Shown here in pieces: positions 26,788 to 36,649 of a stretch of 64,000 bases of DNA; position 1 is the first letter of the stretch, and each line of letters starts with the position of its first letter. The notes below the pieces were generated by a model. That model saw nothing but the letters and a program-made list of their open reading frames with translations, ran no database searches and was not told the origin of the DNA. A program made the position numbers and the translations under genes. Source of the DNA: Paenibacillus sp. 32352 (GTDB lineage Bacteria > Bacillota > Bacilli > Paenibacillales > NBRC-103111); the NCBI RefSeq assembly GCF_002042965.1, contig NZ_MZNT01000015.1, forward strand, positions 62,001 to 126,000, written 5' to 3'.

Positions 26788-27780
26788 ATGCAAACACCTC
26801 TCATTTCTATTATCGTTCCAATGTATAATGAGGGCTCTAATGTAGACATATTCTATGAGAGAATGAAGAAAGTATTGGACCAAATCGGCTATCCATATGA
26901 AATTGTCTGTATTAATGATGGTAGCAGAGATGATACATTATTAAGACTTAAAAATTTAAATTTTAAAGATCCTAGAGTAAAATTAATTGATTTGTCTAGA
27001 AACTTTGGTAAAGAAATTGCTATGTCTGCAGGGTTAGATCTATGTACTGGAGACCTAGTAATACCAATTGATGCGGATTTACAGGATCCCCCAGAACTGA
27101 TAGCTGCATTAATTGAAAAATGGAAAGAAGGTTACGATGTCGTTTACGCCACACGTTTAAAACGTGAAGGGGAAACGGTTATGAAGAAAGCAACAGCTCA
27201 TATGTTTTATCGATTAATAAAGAAAATGACACCGATTGATATTCCTGCGGATACAGGGGATTTTCGTCTGATGACAAGACCTGTTGTAGATGCATTAAAA
27301 GAATTGAGAGAGCACCATCGTTTTATGAAAGGTTTATTTAGTTGGGTAGGTTTTAAACAAACGAGTGTACCGTATTTAAGAGAACCCAGGTACTCCGGAA
27401 AAAGTAGTTTTAATTTTTTGAAATTATTTAATTTTGCTATCGAAGGAATAACTTCATTTACATTCGTACCATTACAAATAGCTACCTATATCGGGATTGG
27501 CGTTTCTTTTTTTTCATTTCTATATGCTATTTATATGTTCACAAACACACTTTTATATGGTAACCCTGTACCCGGCTATCCATCACTGATAGTAACAATT
27601 CTTTTTCTGGGTGGAGTTCAATTGATGACCCTAGGTATTATTGGAGAATATATTGGGAGAATTTATAATGAAACCAAAAATAGACCACTGTACTTGACAA
27701 GGGAAAAAATAGGGTTTACACCGATGGAGAGAAAAGATAATGGTCAAATGGATAAAGCAAAATTTCCATCAGTTATTTAG
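26788..27780 (+). CDS. Polyprenyl-phosphate glycosyltransferase, GT2 (GtrB/YkoT-like)
   Basis: 330 residues. GT-A domain 1-225: ISIIVPMYNEGSNVDIFYE, CINDGSRDDT near 45, PIDADLQDPPELI near 90 (metal-binding DAD), DTGDFRLMTR near 152, HHRFMKGLFSW near 177. Two C-terminal membrane helices (about 235-260 and 270-295) anchor it. GtrB-type enzymes load glucose or another hexose onto undecaprenyl phosphate for use outside the cell. The gene overlaps gtrA by 41 bases, the classical GtrB-GtrA pair, and GT-C-like proteins follow. Good ribosome site GGGAAGTGAAG before the ATG. Confidence 0.93.
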   Translation: MQTPLISIIVPMYNEGSNVDIFYERMKKVLDQIGYPYEIVCINDGSRDDTLLRLKNLNFKDPRVKLIDLSRNFGKEIAMSAGLDLCTGDLVIPIDADLQDPPELIAALIEKWKEGYDVVYATRLKREGETVMKKATAHMFYRLIKKMTPIDIPADTGDFRLMTRPVVDALKELREHHRFMKGLFSWVGFKQTSVPYLREPRYSGKSSFNFLKLFNFAIEGITSFTFVPLQIATYIGIGVSFFSFLYAIYMFTNTLLYGNPVPGYPSLIVTILFLGGVQLMTLGIIGEYIGRIYNETKNRPLYLTREKIGFTPMERKDNGQMDKAKFPSVI

Positions 27781-28150
27781 GTTTGGATTGGTAGGGATTG
27801 TATCAACTTGTTGTCATGTGGGACTTCTCGCCCTTTTAGTTGAAAAACTACGTATACAGACTACTTTCGCATCTGCCGCAGGTTTTATTTTGGCAGTTCT
27901 AGTTTCATTTATCTTTAACTCTGTCTGGACTTTTAAAGACAATAGTACTAAAAAGAACGTAAATATTAATTTGTTTTGGAAATACTCTGTTGTATGTATT
28001 GTGGGCTTATGTATAAATACATTCATATTTTTTATTTGTAATGATATCTTTCGGATTTGGTATGTTGCTTCACAAATAATTGTTGTTTTTTTTGTTACAC
28101 CATCCAATTTTTTATTGAATAAGTATTGGACCTATAAAAAGATTAATTAA
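27740..28150 (+). CDS. gtrA: GtrA family flippase-like membrane protein
   Basis: 136 residues with four membrane helices. Opening FHQLFRFGLVGIVSTCCHVGLLALLVE is the GtrA signature (RFGLVG..ST), with FIFNSVWTFKD near 56 and FLLNKYWTYKK at the end repeating the family W-T-F/Y pattern. GtrA proteins are thought to flip polyprenyl-phosphate sugars to the outer leaflet. It starts inside the GtrB-like gene and is coupled to it. The 134 bases after it are A/T-rich and empty. Confidence 0.92.
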   Translation: MVKWIKQNFHQLFRFGLVGIVSTCCHVGLLALLVEKLRIQTTFASAAGFILAVLVSFIFNSVWTFKDNSTKKNVNINLFWKYSVVCIVGLCINTFIFFICNDIFRIWYVASQIIVVFFVTPSNFLLNKYWTYKKIN

Positions 28151-28284
28151 AGTAAAGCAAACTGTAAATTTATTAAAAAAACTCATTATAGTATTAGTTA
28201 GAAGGCAACTAAAACATCAGATATTTCATTGCTAGGTCAATAAAAAATGTAAGTTATTAAAAAAAGTAGGGTTGGTGTCGAAAT

Positions 28285-29760
28285 TTGGGGTTTAGTGAAA
28301 AATTTTCAAAAAAAGTACCCAGAGGTATTTTAACAATAATCGCAATAATGATTCTCTTCAGTGTTCATTATGGCTTAGCAATGAAATTCCCAATAAATTC
28401 CGATAGTGCAAATGTGATAAATATGGCGGCTGAAATATATCATGGTAATGTTTTATTAAGTGGTTGGCAGGTTGGTCCTGAGCCGTTTTATACCTCAGAC
28501 GTAATTTTCTATCTCATTCCTATGTTAATAACAGGATTTCATTATAAACTTGGTTATATCGTAACCGCGATAATGTATACGACTGTAGTAATCATGATTT
28601 TTTTACTAGGGAAAGAAAAGTCTTACGCTCGGTTTATTGTACTAGGTTTCGTTTCAATTCCATGCGTATTCTTGGCTCGGATGTCTCTAATCCCAGGCAT
28701 CCATACGGGTTCAATGATGCTTGTTCTTATATCGCTATGGTTTCTATTTAAGAAAAACAGCATTTGGTTATATGGTCTATTTCTTTATTTGGCATCATTT
28801 GGTGACCCATTTGTTATTTATTATTTCGTTCTTCCAATGCTGATAACTGCTGCTTTATTGTTAATTAAGTCAAATAAAAGAGAGTATGTAAAGTGGTTAG
28901 CTGCCACGTTGACTCCAGTTATATTATCGAAGTTTACATTAAAAATTTTCGAACTTTCAGGGGGATTTACACAAATTGAAACATCTAAAGTAAATTTTGT
29001 TTCGTTCTCAGATTTAGGGAAAACCTTTATAATCACGATTCAAGGTTTACTGGAAATGTATAATGCTAATTTTTTTGGAAAAGAAGTGTTTTCTTTTGAA
29101 ACACTTATTATTCTATTTCATTTTCTACTTTTCATAAGTATATTAATTGTTTTTATTAAAGCTTGTATAAACTTTACTAAACTTGAAGATTTATCTCAGT
29201 TTCTTGTAATTGCATGTTTAATCAATCTAGCTGAGTACATTTTCAGCAATCAGTCTTTCGATTTAGGAACGACGCGATATTTATTCCCCTTCTTTGTGTT
29301 TAGTGCTATCTTAGTATCGAGGTATCTAAGTATTGATTATTATATACGTAACAAATTGTTATATTATATGGTTATGGTTCTATTGCTAGTTTCGTTCGTA
29401 TCACCGTTGAACTTTAAATACAACAGCAACACAGAGTTAGAAAGCTTTCTTATTTCTAAAGGATTAGTCAATGGATATGCCCCGTACTGGTATGCATCAT
29501 CTCTAACTATATCAACTAAAGAACAAGTAAGAGTAAGTCCGGTTATGGTCAAAGATAATAAGATAAAGCCCTATTTAATGTATGCCAATAAATATTCTTA
29601 TATAAAGGGTGGACAGTTTGTCTTATTTCCTAGCGATACTAACAATGACGGAGTGAATTTGTCCGTAGCCGAAAATACATTTGGGAAGCCGGATGAAGTT
29701 CATCAAATTGCAAACAACACCATATTGATTTGGAATAAAAAAATCATTTTAGATCTTTAA
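28285..29760 (+). CDS. Polytopic membrane protein, putative GT-C glycosyltransferase
   Basis: 491 residues with about ten membrane helices and a small C-terminal outer domain. An early outer loop carries NSDSANVINMAAEIYHGN near 38, where an acidic residue after the first helix is the usual GT-C catalytic site. No family name can be assigned with certainty. GtrA and a GtrB-type enzyme lie directly upstream, and such clusters end with the transferase that uses the flipped lipid-linked sugar to decorate the exported chain. TTG 28285 is the apparent start; its ribosome site is poor, so the true start is uncertain. Confidence 0.65.
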   Translation: MGFSEKFSKKVPRGILTIIAIMILFSVHYGLAMKFPINSDSANVINMAAEIYHGNVLLSGWQVGPEPFYTSDVIFYLIPMLITGFHYKLGYIVTAIMYTTVVIMIFLLGKEKSYARFIVLGFVSIPCVFLARMSLIPGIHTGSMMLVLISLWFLFKKNSIWLYGLFLYLASFGDPFVIYYFVLPMLITAALLLIKSNKREYVKWLAATLTPVILSKFTLKIFELSGGFTQIETSKVNFVSFSDLGKTFIITIQGLLEMYNANFFGKEVFSFETLIILFHFLLFISILIVFIKACINFTKLEDLSQFLVIACLINLAEYIFSNQSFDLGTTRYLFPFFVFSAILVSRYLSIDYYIRNKLLYYMVMVLLLVSFVSPLNFKYNSNTELESFLISKGLVNGYAPYWYASSLTISTKEQVRVSPVMVKDNKIKPYLMYANKYSYIKGGQFVLFPSDTNNDGVNLSVAENTFGKPDEVHQIANNTILIWNKKIILDL

Positions 29761-29929
29761 AAGAATGATAATAAGATTGATTTAATGAAGAGAAAGGTGT
29801 GCAGTAGATTGTTAGTTCTGGTGCATTCTATTTTTGCTTATATGGTAGTATGGTTGGAAGTGTAGCATGAACACTATTTCTTGATCAAAATTTTTTTTGT
29901 AACGAAGAATTTGAAGGGCAGTTGAATTC

Positions 29930-32191
29930 ATGAAAATAAACAAAAATGGAATTCTTATTGGTATGGTCTTTAGTGTTATAATTTTTGGTTTACTACTAAA
30001 ATATCAGTTACTCTCACTTAGTGTAGTATGTGCTTTAATTTTCGCCTTCTTTGTTCTGGAAAAACAGCAAAAACAATCAATACAACCAAATAAAACTATA
30101 TTAGGAGTATGGATTAGTGGAATATTAGGCCTGTTATTCGCTGTGACTATTCTGGGGACAAAAATATTAAATCCTAAGTATATAGACTGGTTAATAGCAA
30201 AAGGTGGGGACTCTTCACAGCATTTTTTGGGATGGTACTTTTTCGAAAAAGAAAATTGGCATTTACCGTTTGGGGTTATTGAATCATTAAATACACCAGT
30301 AGGAACAACGATCACTTATATGGATTCAATACCTTTATTGGGGTTTTTATTTAAATTAATAAACTTTATTTTGCCAGAGCCATTTCAATATCTTGGTTGG
30401 TGGATATTATTATGTTTTATTTTGCAAGGCGTTTTTGGCTATTTATTGATAAGCCGGATTACGCCAAGTCTTTCACTACAAATTATAGGTTCTATGTTTT
30501 TTATCTTAAGCCCTATCATGTTAATAAGAACTGGTGGTCATGAAGCCTTAGCGGGGCATTGGATTATATTAGCCGCTTTATACGTGGCACTACATGAAAT
30601 ATTCAAACAACGATTATGGCTACTTCTTTTAACAATCAGTTTATTAGTCCATCCATATTTGTTTTTTATGGTATACCTCATTTATGTTGTAAAACTATTT
30701 CTTCTTCTTGTCTGTAAAGTTTATACATGGAGAATGGGATTTATATATTTTGTTGGCTCTATGGCTGTAGTATTGATAATTTTATGGTCAATAGGCTATT
30801 TCTACATTGGTAGTATTGGTGCACTAGGTGAACTAGGTTACTATTCAATGAATATTAATTCGATAGTCAATCCTCAAGGGTGGTCCAACGGATTTATAGC
30901 GAATAGACCAAATGCAACGAATGGACAATATGAAGGTTTCAATTATTTAGGTCTTGGTGTGCTAGGACTGGTGTTGCTATCCATTGTAATTTTATTGAAA
31001 AATATAGTGATAATAAAAGCATGGAAAAGGTTTATTCCTGTTTTTGTAATATGTATTGTTTGCACTATATTTGCTATAAGTAACGTTGCTACTTTCGATC
31101 AATTCACATTATTCAGCATTCATTTACCTGGAATTATTGCAAAAGTATTTAGTATCATAAGAGTATCAGGAAGATTTTTTTGGCCTGTTTACTACTGTAT
31201 TATTTTCTTTTCTTTATTTATTGTTATAAAAAAAGTAAAGTTTAACTACCTTCCTTTATTACTTATAGTTGCATTGGTAATTCAATTTATTGATCTATCT
31301 GGTAAATATACCGAGTATCATCAATCATTTACAAAAGAAATACGATGGGAGAGTTTATTAAAATCTGAAGTTTGGAGTGAAATTGGCCAACAGTATAAAC
31401 ATGTTGTATTTATTCCCGCAGAGGGGAAATATGATAACTCATATCTATCTTTTGCGATGTTTGCTGCGAAAAATCACATGTCTATAAATATAGCATATGT
31501 AGCTAGAGATAATATCGAAAAGAGAGAGAGCTATAAAAAAAACCTATTATATGAATTTAATAGTGGGAAATGGGATAAGCAGACAGTTTATATAGTTAAC
31601 GAATCACAATCTAATACAGTTGTAAATCATATAATGACTCAAAAAGATGATATCTATTTTAAATTAGATGGTTATAATGTATTATTGCCGGATGGTTATT
31701 CTAAAATATTAAATTCTAAAAATAAAGAGTATGCATTACAAAATAAAATCAATTATCCAATGTATAATTATGGAGATATTATAAAATTTGGAGAAAATCA
31801 AAATTTTTTGAAGTATTTAGGGGCGGGTTGGGGTACTATTGATAAGGATGGAGCATGGATTGAAGCTGAAACTGGTGAATTATTTGCAAAGGTAGAAAAG
31901 CCAAAGAGCAATTTAGTTTTAAAATTAACCAACTTAAGATATTTGTCTACGCAGCAACATAATAAACAGGATGTTTCAGTTTTTATAAATGGTTATCTAG
32001 TTGAAGACGTAGCGATAAATTATCAGGGTTATGAATCAAATATTATCATACCGAAAGAAATAATATCCGATGAATTATTTAGTATTAAATTTATACTACA
32101 TGATGTTAAGACCCCTAAAGAGTTGGGAATTAATGGGGACACAAGAAAACTAGGTCTATGGATTGATTCTATCAGTATTACACAACAATAA
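29930..32191 (+). CDS. Large membrane protein, DUF6311/GT-C-like glycosyltransferase
   Basis: 753 residues: about twelve membrane helices (1-480) then a soluble outer region. Key segment after the second helix is GGDSSQHFLGWYFFEKENWH near 92, with acidic residue and LNTPVGTTITYMDSIPLLG near 122, a pattern of the DUF6311 family of presumed GT-C enzymes. The C-terminal module ends GDTRKLGLWIDSISI. A similar D-T-R-x-L-G element occurs in the 947-residue protein at 38742-41585, so the two share an outer domain type. Likely transfers a sugar from a polyprenyl phosphate outside the membrane. Function is inferred from fold and context. Confidence 0.7.
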   Translation: MKINKNGILIGMVFSVIIFGLLLKYQLLSLSVVCALIFAFFVLEKQQKQSIQPNKTILGVWISGILGLLFAVTILGTKILNPKYIDWLIAKGGDSSQHFLGWYFFEKENWHLPFGVIESLNTPVGTTITYMDSIPLLGFLFKLINFILPEPFQYLGWWILLCFILQGVFGYLLISRITPSLSLQIIGSMFFILSPIMLIRTGGHEALAGHWIILAALYVALHEIFKQRLWLLLLTISLLVHPYLFFMVYLIYVVKLFLLLVCKVYTWRMGFIYFVGSMAVVLIILWSIGYFYIGSIGALGELGYYSMNINSIVNPQGWSNGFIANRPNATNGQYEGFNYLGLGVLGLVLLSIVILLKNIVIIKAWKRFIPVFVICIVCTIFAISNVATFDQFTLFSIHLPGIIAKVFSIIRVSGRFFWPVYYCIIFFSLFIVIKKVKFNYLPLLLIVALVIQFIDLSGKYTEYHQSFTKEIRWESLLKSEVWSEIGQQYKHVVFIPAEGKYDNSYLSFAMFAAKNHMSINIAYVARDNIEKRESYKKNLLYEFNSGKWDKQTVYIVNESQSNTVVNHIMTQKDDIYFKLDGYNVLLPDGYSKILNSKNKEYALQNKINYPMYNYGDIIKFGENQNFLKYLGAGWGTIDKDGAWIEAETGELFAKVEKPKSNLVLKLTNLRYLSTQQHNKQDVSVFINGYLVEDVAINYQGYESNIIIPKEIISDELFSIKFILHDVKTPKELGINGDTRKLGLWIDSISITQQ

Positions 32192-32213
32192 TTGTTTATG
32201 GAGGATTAACTAA

Positions 32214-33104
32214 ATGAAAATAAAAAAGGCAATTATTCCTGCTGCCGGTCTGGGAACACGATTTTTACCAGCAACTAAAGCAATGCCTAAAGAAATGCTA
32301 CCTATAGTTGATAAACCTACAATTCAATATATAGTTGAAGAAGCAGTGATGTCAGGTATTGAAGATATTATTATAGTAACAGGAAAAGGAAAAAGATCCA
32401 TTGAGGATCATTTCGATAACTATTTTGAACTTGAAGAGAATCTTAGGGCTAAGGGGAAATTGGAACTACTAAGTGAGGTTCAGAAATCTTCTCAAATGGC
32501 GGACATTCACTATATTAGACAAAAAGAACCAAAAGGCCTCGGACATGCTGTTTGGTGCGCAAGAAAATTTATTGGAAACGAGCCGTTTGCGATTTTGTTA
32601 GGTGATGATATCGTACAGGCCTCTACACCGTGTCTTTTGCAGATGATGAATATTTTTGAAAATTATAATGCCTCGGTTGTCGGGGTTCAACCAGTTCCAA
32701 CTAATGAAGTTTCAAGATACGGAATAATTGATGCTAGTTTAATAAAAAATCGTTTGTTCCAGATAAAACATTTAATTGAAAAGCCTGCAATAGATAAAGC
32801 ACCTTCAAATATGGCTGTCCTGGGGAGGTACATACTAACCCCTGCTATATTTGATATCCTTGAAAATCAAGAAGTAGGGACTGGAAATGAAATTCAACTT
32901 ACTGATGCTATATCAAAGCTGACCACTATGGAAAATGTTTTCGCATACCAATTTGAGGGAAAGCGATATGACGTTGGTGAGAAATTAGGTTTTATAAAAA
33001 CATCTATCGAATTTGCACTTGCTAGAACCGATCTAAAGAATGATCTTTATATTTATCTGGAATCATTGTTAAAAGATCTCCATCATGCAGCTAATGCTAA
33101 TTAA
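32214..33104 (+). CDS. galU: UTP--glucose-1-phosphate uridylyltransferase
   Basis: 296 residues, normal length. Opens KKAIIPAAGLGTRFLPATK, followed by AMPKEMLPIVDKPTIQYIV, TGKGKRSIEDHFD near 57, GDDIV near 132, and EKPA near 184, all GalU/GtaB signatures. Produces UDP-glucose, needed by the GtrB-type enzyme and by Ugd, whose gene lies downstream on the opposite strand. GGAGG precedes the ATG. It closes the rightward block; no convincing terminator is visible after it. Confidence 0.96.
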   Translation: MKIKKAIIPAAGLGTRFLPATKAMPKEMLPIVDKPTIQYIVEEAVMSGIEDIIIVTGKGKRSIEDHFDNYFELEENLRAKGKLELLSEVQKSSQMADIHYIRQKEPKGLGHAVWCARKFIGNEPFAILLGDDIVQASTPCLLQMMNIFENYNASVVGVQPVPTNEVSRYGIIDASLIKNRLFQIKHLIEKPAIDKAPSNMAVLGRYILTPAIFDILENQEVGTGNEIQLTDAISKLTTMENVFAYQFEGKRYDVGEKLGFIKTSIEFALARTDLKNDLYIYLESLLKDLHHAANAN

Positions 33105-34134
33105 TAGAGATTTGTAATTTATCACAGAGTTTAAGAGAACTATTAATAAGATCGCTCCCTAATTGTTAGCGATTAAATACCTGTCAATATTAGAAAATAA
33201 AAGACAAGTAGACGTAGGGATGTTTGCAGTAGAAGCGAAACAGGAGTGTATGTTTAATCAACAAAGGGGCTTTCTTTACCTGTTAAAATTACGGAACCCA
33301 ATATTGCCGATCGCATGAAGGCAACCACTCGCGATATATATTCATGCTGAATTTCCAAGGACGGATTGTCGTGATTGCGATCGGATGATGTGGGGAATGT
33401 ACCTTGAGCGCCTGATAAGCATCTGCACTATTTACCCTTTATTTCAATGCATACATTATTCAGTTGATCAAAGAATGCCGATAATGTCGTCAGCTGCTTA
33501 GGTGCGTGAACATGGTACAAGATCGTAGAATCCTGCTACATGAAAACGCCATCGCGGCGAAAGTTTTATTTTACGTGGCTAAAAGCACCCTCAGTGGAAC
33601 AGCAGCCAAACGGGGTCATAACAAAGATCCCGAGCAGAAGAATGTGATCCTTATAACTAAGGGAAGGGACTACAATACCTGGGTGAAGTACAAGAAGCAA
33701 TTTGAAGACGCTGATGTAAGCAAAAAAATGTGACAGAGGTCTTATGGACATGTCCTGGTTTTTATAAAAGGAGTGGAATAGAACTTCCCGAAGGCTACCT
33801 GCAAGAATCTACCACTAACTGGATTCGACGTTGTCACCTAGCTTCAATGTATGATGTCGCAAAATGCTACAGAAGCATTACAATGCGTTTCAGCGTTATA
33901 AATCCAAGCTTAAGAATGCTCTATTTTAAGGGCGTAAATTGCCTGTTCCAAGCTGCAAAGAGAAAAGCCCAGGGCACTGGCTCCCAAGAAGAATATCATT
34001 GGAACGGCGTAAGTTCTAGCAGGTACAAAGAATTTTTCCTTGGAATGAGAAAGGAATTGGCCAACAGCAGAGCCACGCATTGCTCGCAACTGAACCAATT
34101 CCCGTATCTATAGCTAAAGAGCCACATATCTAGA
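33105..34134. other. Gap of about 1 kb between convergent galU and ugd, probably decayed sequence
   Basis: Two adjoining plus-strand open frames exist (33506-33733, 75 codons; 33730-34113, 127 codons; overlapping by 4 bases). Neither shows a family motif, signal peptide or good ribosome site, and base composition is more even than in the flanking A/T-rich genes. They could be remnants of a mobile element or an unknown pair of genes. No inverted-repeat ends, transposase motif or RNA gene was found by eye. Confidence 0.35.
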
Positions 34135-35424
34135 TTAACTTCGACCAATTCCCTCATATACAAAACCACTACTTTTCAAGACCATAGGATTTAATACATT
34201 TCTAGCATCTATGACCACTTTTTTATTGACCAGTTCAGCTATCCTGCCCCAGTCAAGCTCTAAGAATTGCGGCCATTCTGTCATTAATACTATTGCATCA
34301 ACATCTTTTATGGCCTTGTATACATCATCATACAAAGTAATATCAGAAACATATTCATAAGCTGCTTCCATAACAATAGGATCATATGCCTTGATCTGAA
34401 TACCGTTTTCTTGTAACTGACGAATTACTGAAATCGAAGGCGCTTCTCTCATATCATCCGTATTTGGTTTGAACGCAAGCCCTAGAATTCCAACACTCCC
34501 CGTTTTGCCCTGCAAATGTCTCAATATCTTATGGACAAGTATTTTCCTTTGAGAAGTATTTATTTCTTCAACTTCTCTTAAAAGACTGAACTCATAGCCT
34601 TCTACTCTCGCCGCTGCAATTAATGCTTTCACATCTTTGGGAAAGCATGAACCACCATATCCAACTCCAGCATTCAGAAAATGGGGGCCAATTCGCTTAT
34701 CAAGTCCCATACCCCTAGAAACCATCGTAATATCAGCATCTAATTTTTCACATAAGACTGATAGTGCATTTATAAAGGAAATCTTGGTAGCGAGAAATGC
34801 ATTCGAAGCATATTTGATCATTTCCGAAGTTTTGAGATCAGTTTCGATTATCGGACAATTGAAATTATTATATAGATTTTTAATAGTATTCAGGCCATGC
34901 TGATCTTTTGATCCAATAATAATTCTATCAGGATTCATAATATCATTTACGGAGGAACCTTCTCTTAAAAATTCTGGGTTGGAAACAACACTATAGTTGA
35001 AATCTGCCCCTCTATTAGATCTGATGATTGAATCTATTTCATCACAAGTTCCTACAGGAACAGTACTTTTGACTACAATTATTGCATTATTTTTTAGATA
35101 TGGAGCAATTTCGCTAACTGCGGCATAGACATATTTTAAATCCGCTTCTCCTGTCTCAGACATTGGTGTCCCTACAGCAATGAAAATAATTTCAGCATTA
35201 CTAACAGACTCTGTAATTTCTTTAGTAAAAAATAGTTTATTTGCACGCATGTTTTTCTTTAGAAGATCTTCTAATCCAGGCTCATAGAAAGGAATATCTC
35301 CATTTTGAAGTCGTTCAATTTTACTATTATCCTTATCGATACATGTAACGATATGGCCTAATTCAGAAAGGCAGCAACCTGTCGTCAGTCCAACAAAACC
35401 TGTTCCTATTATAGCGACTTTCAT
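34135..35424 (-). CDS. ugd: UDP-glucose 6-dehydrogenase
   Basis: 429 residues. N-terminal Rossmann segment KVAIIGTGFVGLTTGCCLSE, EPGLEDLLKKN near 48, VGTPMSETGEADLKYV near 85, the catalytic Cys in GVGYGGSCFPKDVKAL (near residue 258) and C-terminal GLAFKPNTDDMREAPS near 315. Oxidises UDP-glucose to UDP-glucuronate in two steps. With GalU it supplies an acidic sugar for the island polysaccharide or for a teichuronic-type polymer. AAAGGAG precedes ATG on the minus strand. A 215-base A/T-rich gap separates it from the upstream GT2 gene, so it may have its own promoter. Confidence 0.96.
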   Translation of the reverse strand: MKVAIIGTGFVGLTTGCCLSELGHIVTCIDKDNSKIERLQNGDIPFYEPGLEDLLKKNMRANKLFFTKEITESVSNAEIIFIAVGTPMSETGEADLKYVYAAVSEIAPYLKNNAIIVVKSTVPVGTCDEIDSIIRSNRGADFNYSVVSNPEFLREGSSVNDIMNPDRIIIGSKDQHGLNTIKNLYNNFNCPIIETDLKTSEMIKYASNAFLATKISFINALSVLCEKLDADITMVSRGMGLDKRIGPHFLNAGVGYGGSCFPKDVKALIAAARVEGYEFSLLREVEEINTSQRKILVHKILRHLQGKTGSVGILGLAFKPNTDDMREAPSISVIRQLQENGIQIKAYDPIVMEAAYEYVSDITLYDDVYKAIKDVDAIVLMTEWPQFLELDWGRIAELVNKKVVIDARNVLNPMVLKSSGFVYEGIGRS

Positions 35425-35639
35425 TTTGAAACTCCTTTGTTTACTTTGTATTAGTTTAGGTTACTAGCATCTTAAAGTGAATAGTAAACATTTCGCTTTT
35501 GATCATTTGAAGAAGAGTACTTATCAAATTGACGAATAACAAGCAAAGCGGAACCACATTTGCTGATTTCCGCAACTTCCAGTCACGTTATTGATTAACT
35601 GTCGAGAATATTATTAACTTCTGATCACGATGAGAAATT

Positions 35640-36644
35640 TTATGAGATTTGTTTATTTATCTTAGCTTTGACTGCTTGTTGGTATTCATCATTGGGTTGT
35701 TTTCCCTCTTGAATCTCTATTCTTCTAACACGGTATAAAGTTTCCTCTAGTAATTTTCTATTATTCGAGATTAAATCAGCAACAAGACCAAGCACTCCTA
35801 ATTGAAAACCTATTGTGATCATGGCTGAAGCTAAAATAAGGGACTGTATGTGCCCGTTGCCATAACCTTGGAGATAAAAAAATAGAAATCTGATGCCAAC
35901 ACCAAGCCCCAAAATAAATAGAATGAGACCGCTTGTAATAAACACTTTCATAGGACGATACATCGTATATATACGAATGATAGTTAACGCAGAACGTTTC
36001 ATGTAGTTGAATATATTTTTAAATAACCTTGACTCTCTTAATTTTCCGTTGGTCCCGATTTCAACATGGCCTACAGCAATCTTCTTATGACCTGCCTGAA
36101 TAATAGTTTCTAGAGTATATGTGAATTCTGAGACTACATTAATCCGAAGCGCGGCATCGCGTGAGTAAGCCCTGAACCCGCTAGTTGTATCTGGTACATC
36201 GGTTTGAGATACGATTCGTACAACCTTACTTCCGAATTTTTGGAAAAACTTTTTAACTGGAGAAAAATGAGCGATTGTATCTGTTTTTCGATCGCCTATG
36301 ACGACTTCAGACTTCTTCTCCAAAATAGGTTTAATTAATTTTGGGATATCGCTTCCTTTGTATTGATTGTCTGCATCCGTATTAACAATAATATCGGCGC
36401 CAAGTCTTAAACAAGCATCCATACCGGCTTTAAAAGCTTCTGCTAATCCACGGTTACGCGGAAACTTTACAATATGATTGACTCCCATTTTTTTTGCAAC
36501 TTCAATGGTCCTATCAGTACTTCCATCATCAATAATCAATAATTCAATTTCATCGATTCCATTTATCGATTTAGGAAGATCATTAATTGTTATAGCTAAT
36601 GTATCTTCTTCATTTAGGCAAGGAATTTGTATAATTAATTTCAT
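35640..36644 (-). CDS. Polyprenyl-phosphate glycosyltransferase, GT2 (dolichol-P-mannose-synthase-like)
   Basis: 334 residues from ATG 36644, which has GGAGTGA upstream (the open frame extends further but into the neighbour). Catalytic domain: IQIPCLNEEDTLAITI, LIIDDGSTDRT near 39, NTDADNQYKGSDI near 90, DTTSGFRAYSRDAA near 147. Two C-terminal membrane helices near 235-290. It loads a sugar onto undecaprenyl phosphate. It overlaps nothing but is 5 bases from the flippase-like gene, mirroring the GtrB-GtrA pair in the other block. Confidence 0.9.
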   Translation of the reverse strand: MKLIIQIPCLNEEDTLAITINDLPKSINGIDEIELLIIDDGSTDRTIEVAKKMGVNHIVKFPRNRGLAEAFKAGMDACLRLGADIIVNTDADNQYKGSDIPKLIKPILEKKSEVVIGDRKTDTIAHFSPVKKFFQKFGSKVVRIVSQTDVPDTTSGFRAYSRDAALRINVVSEFTYTLETIIQAGHKKIAVGHVEIGTNGKLRESRLFKNIFNYMKRSALTIIRIYTMYRPMKVFITSGLILFILGLGVGIRFLFFYLQGYGNGHIQSLILASAMITIGFQLGVLGLVADLISNNRKLLEETLYRVRRIEIQEGKQPNDEYQQAVKAKINKQIS

Positions 36645-36649
36645 TTTAA

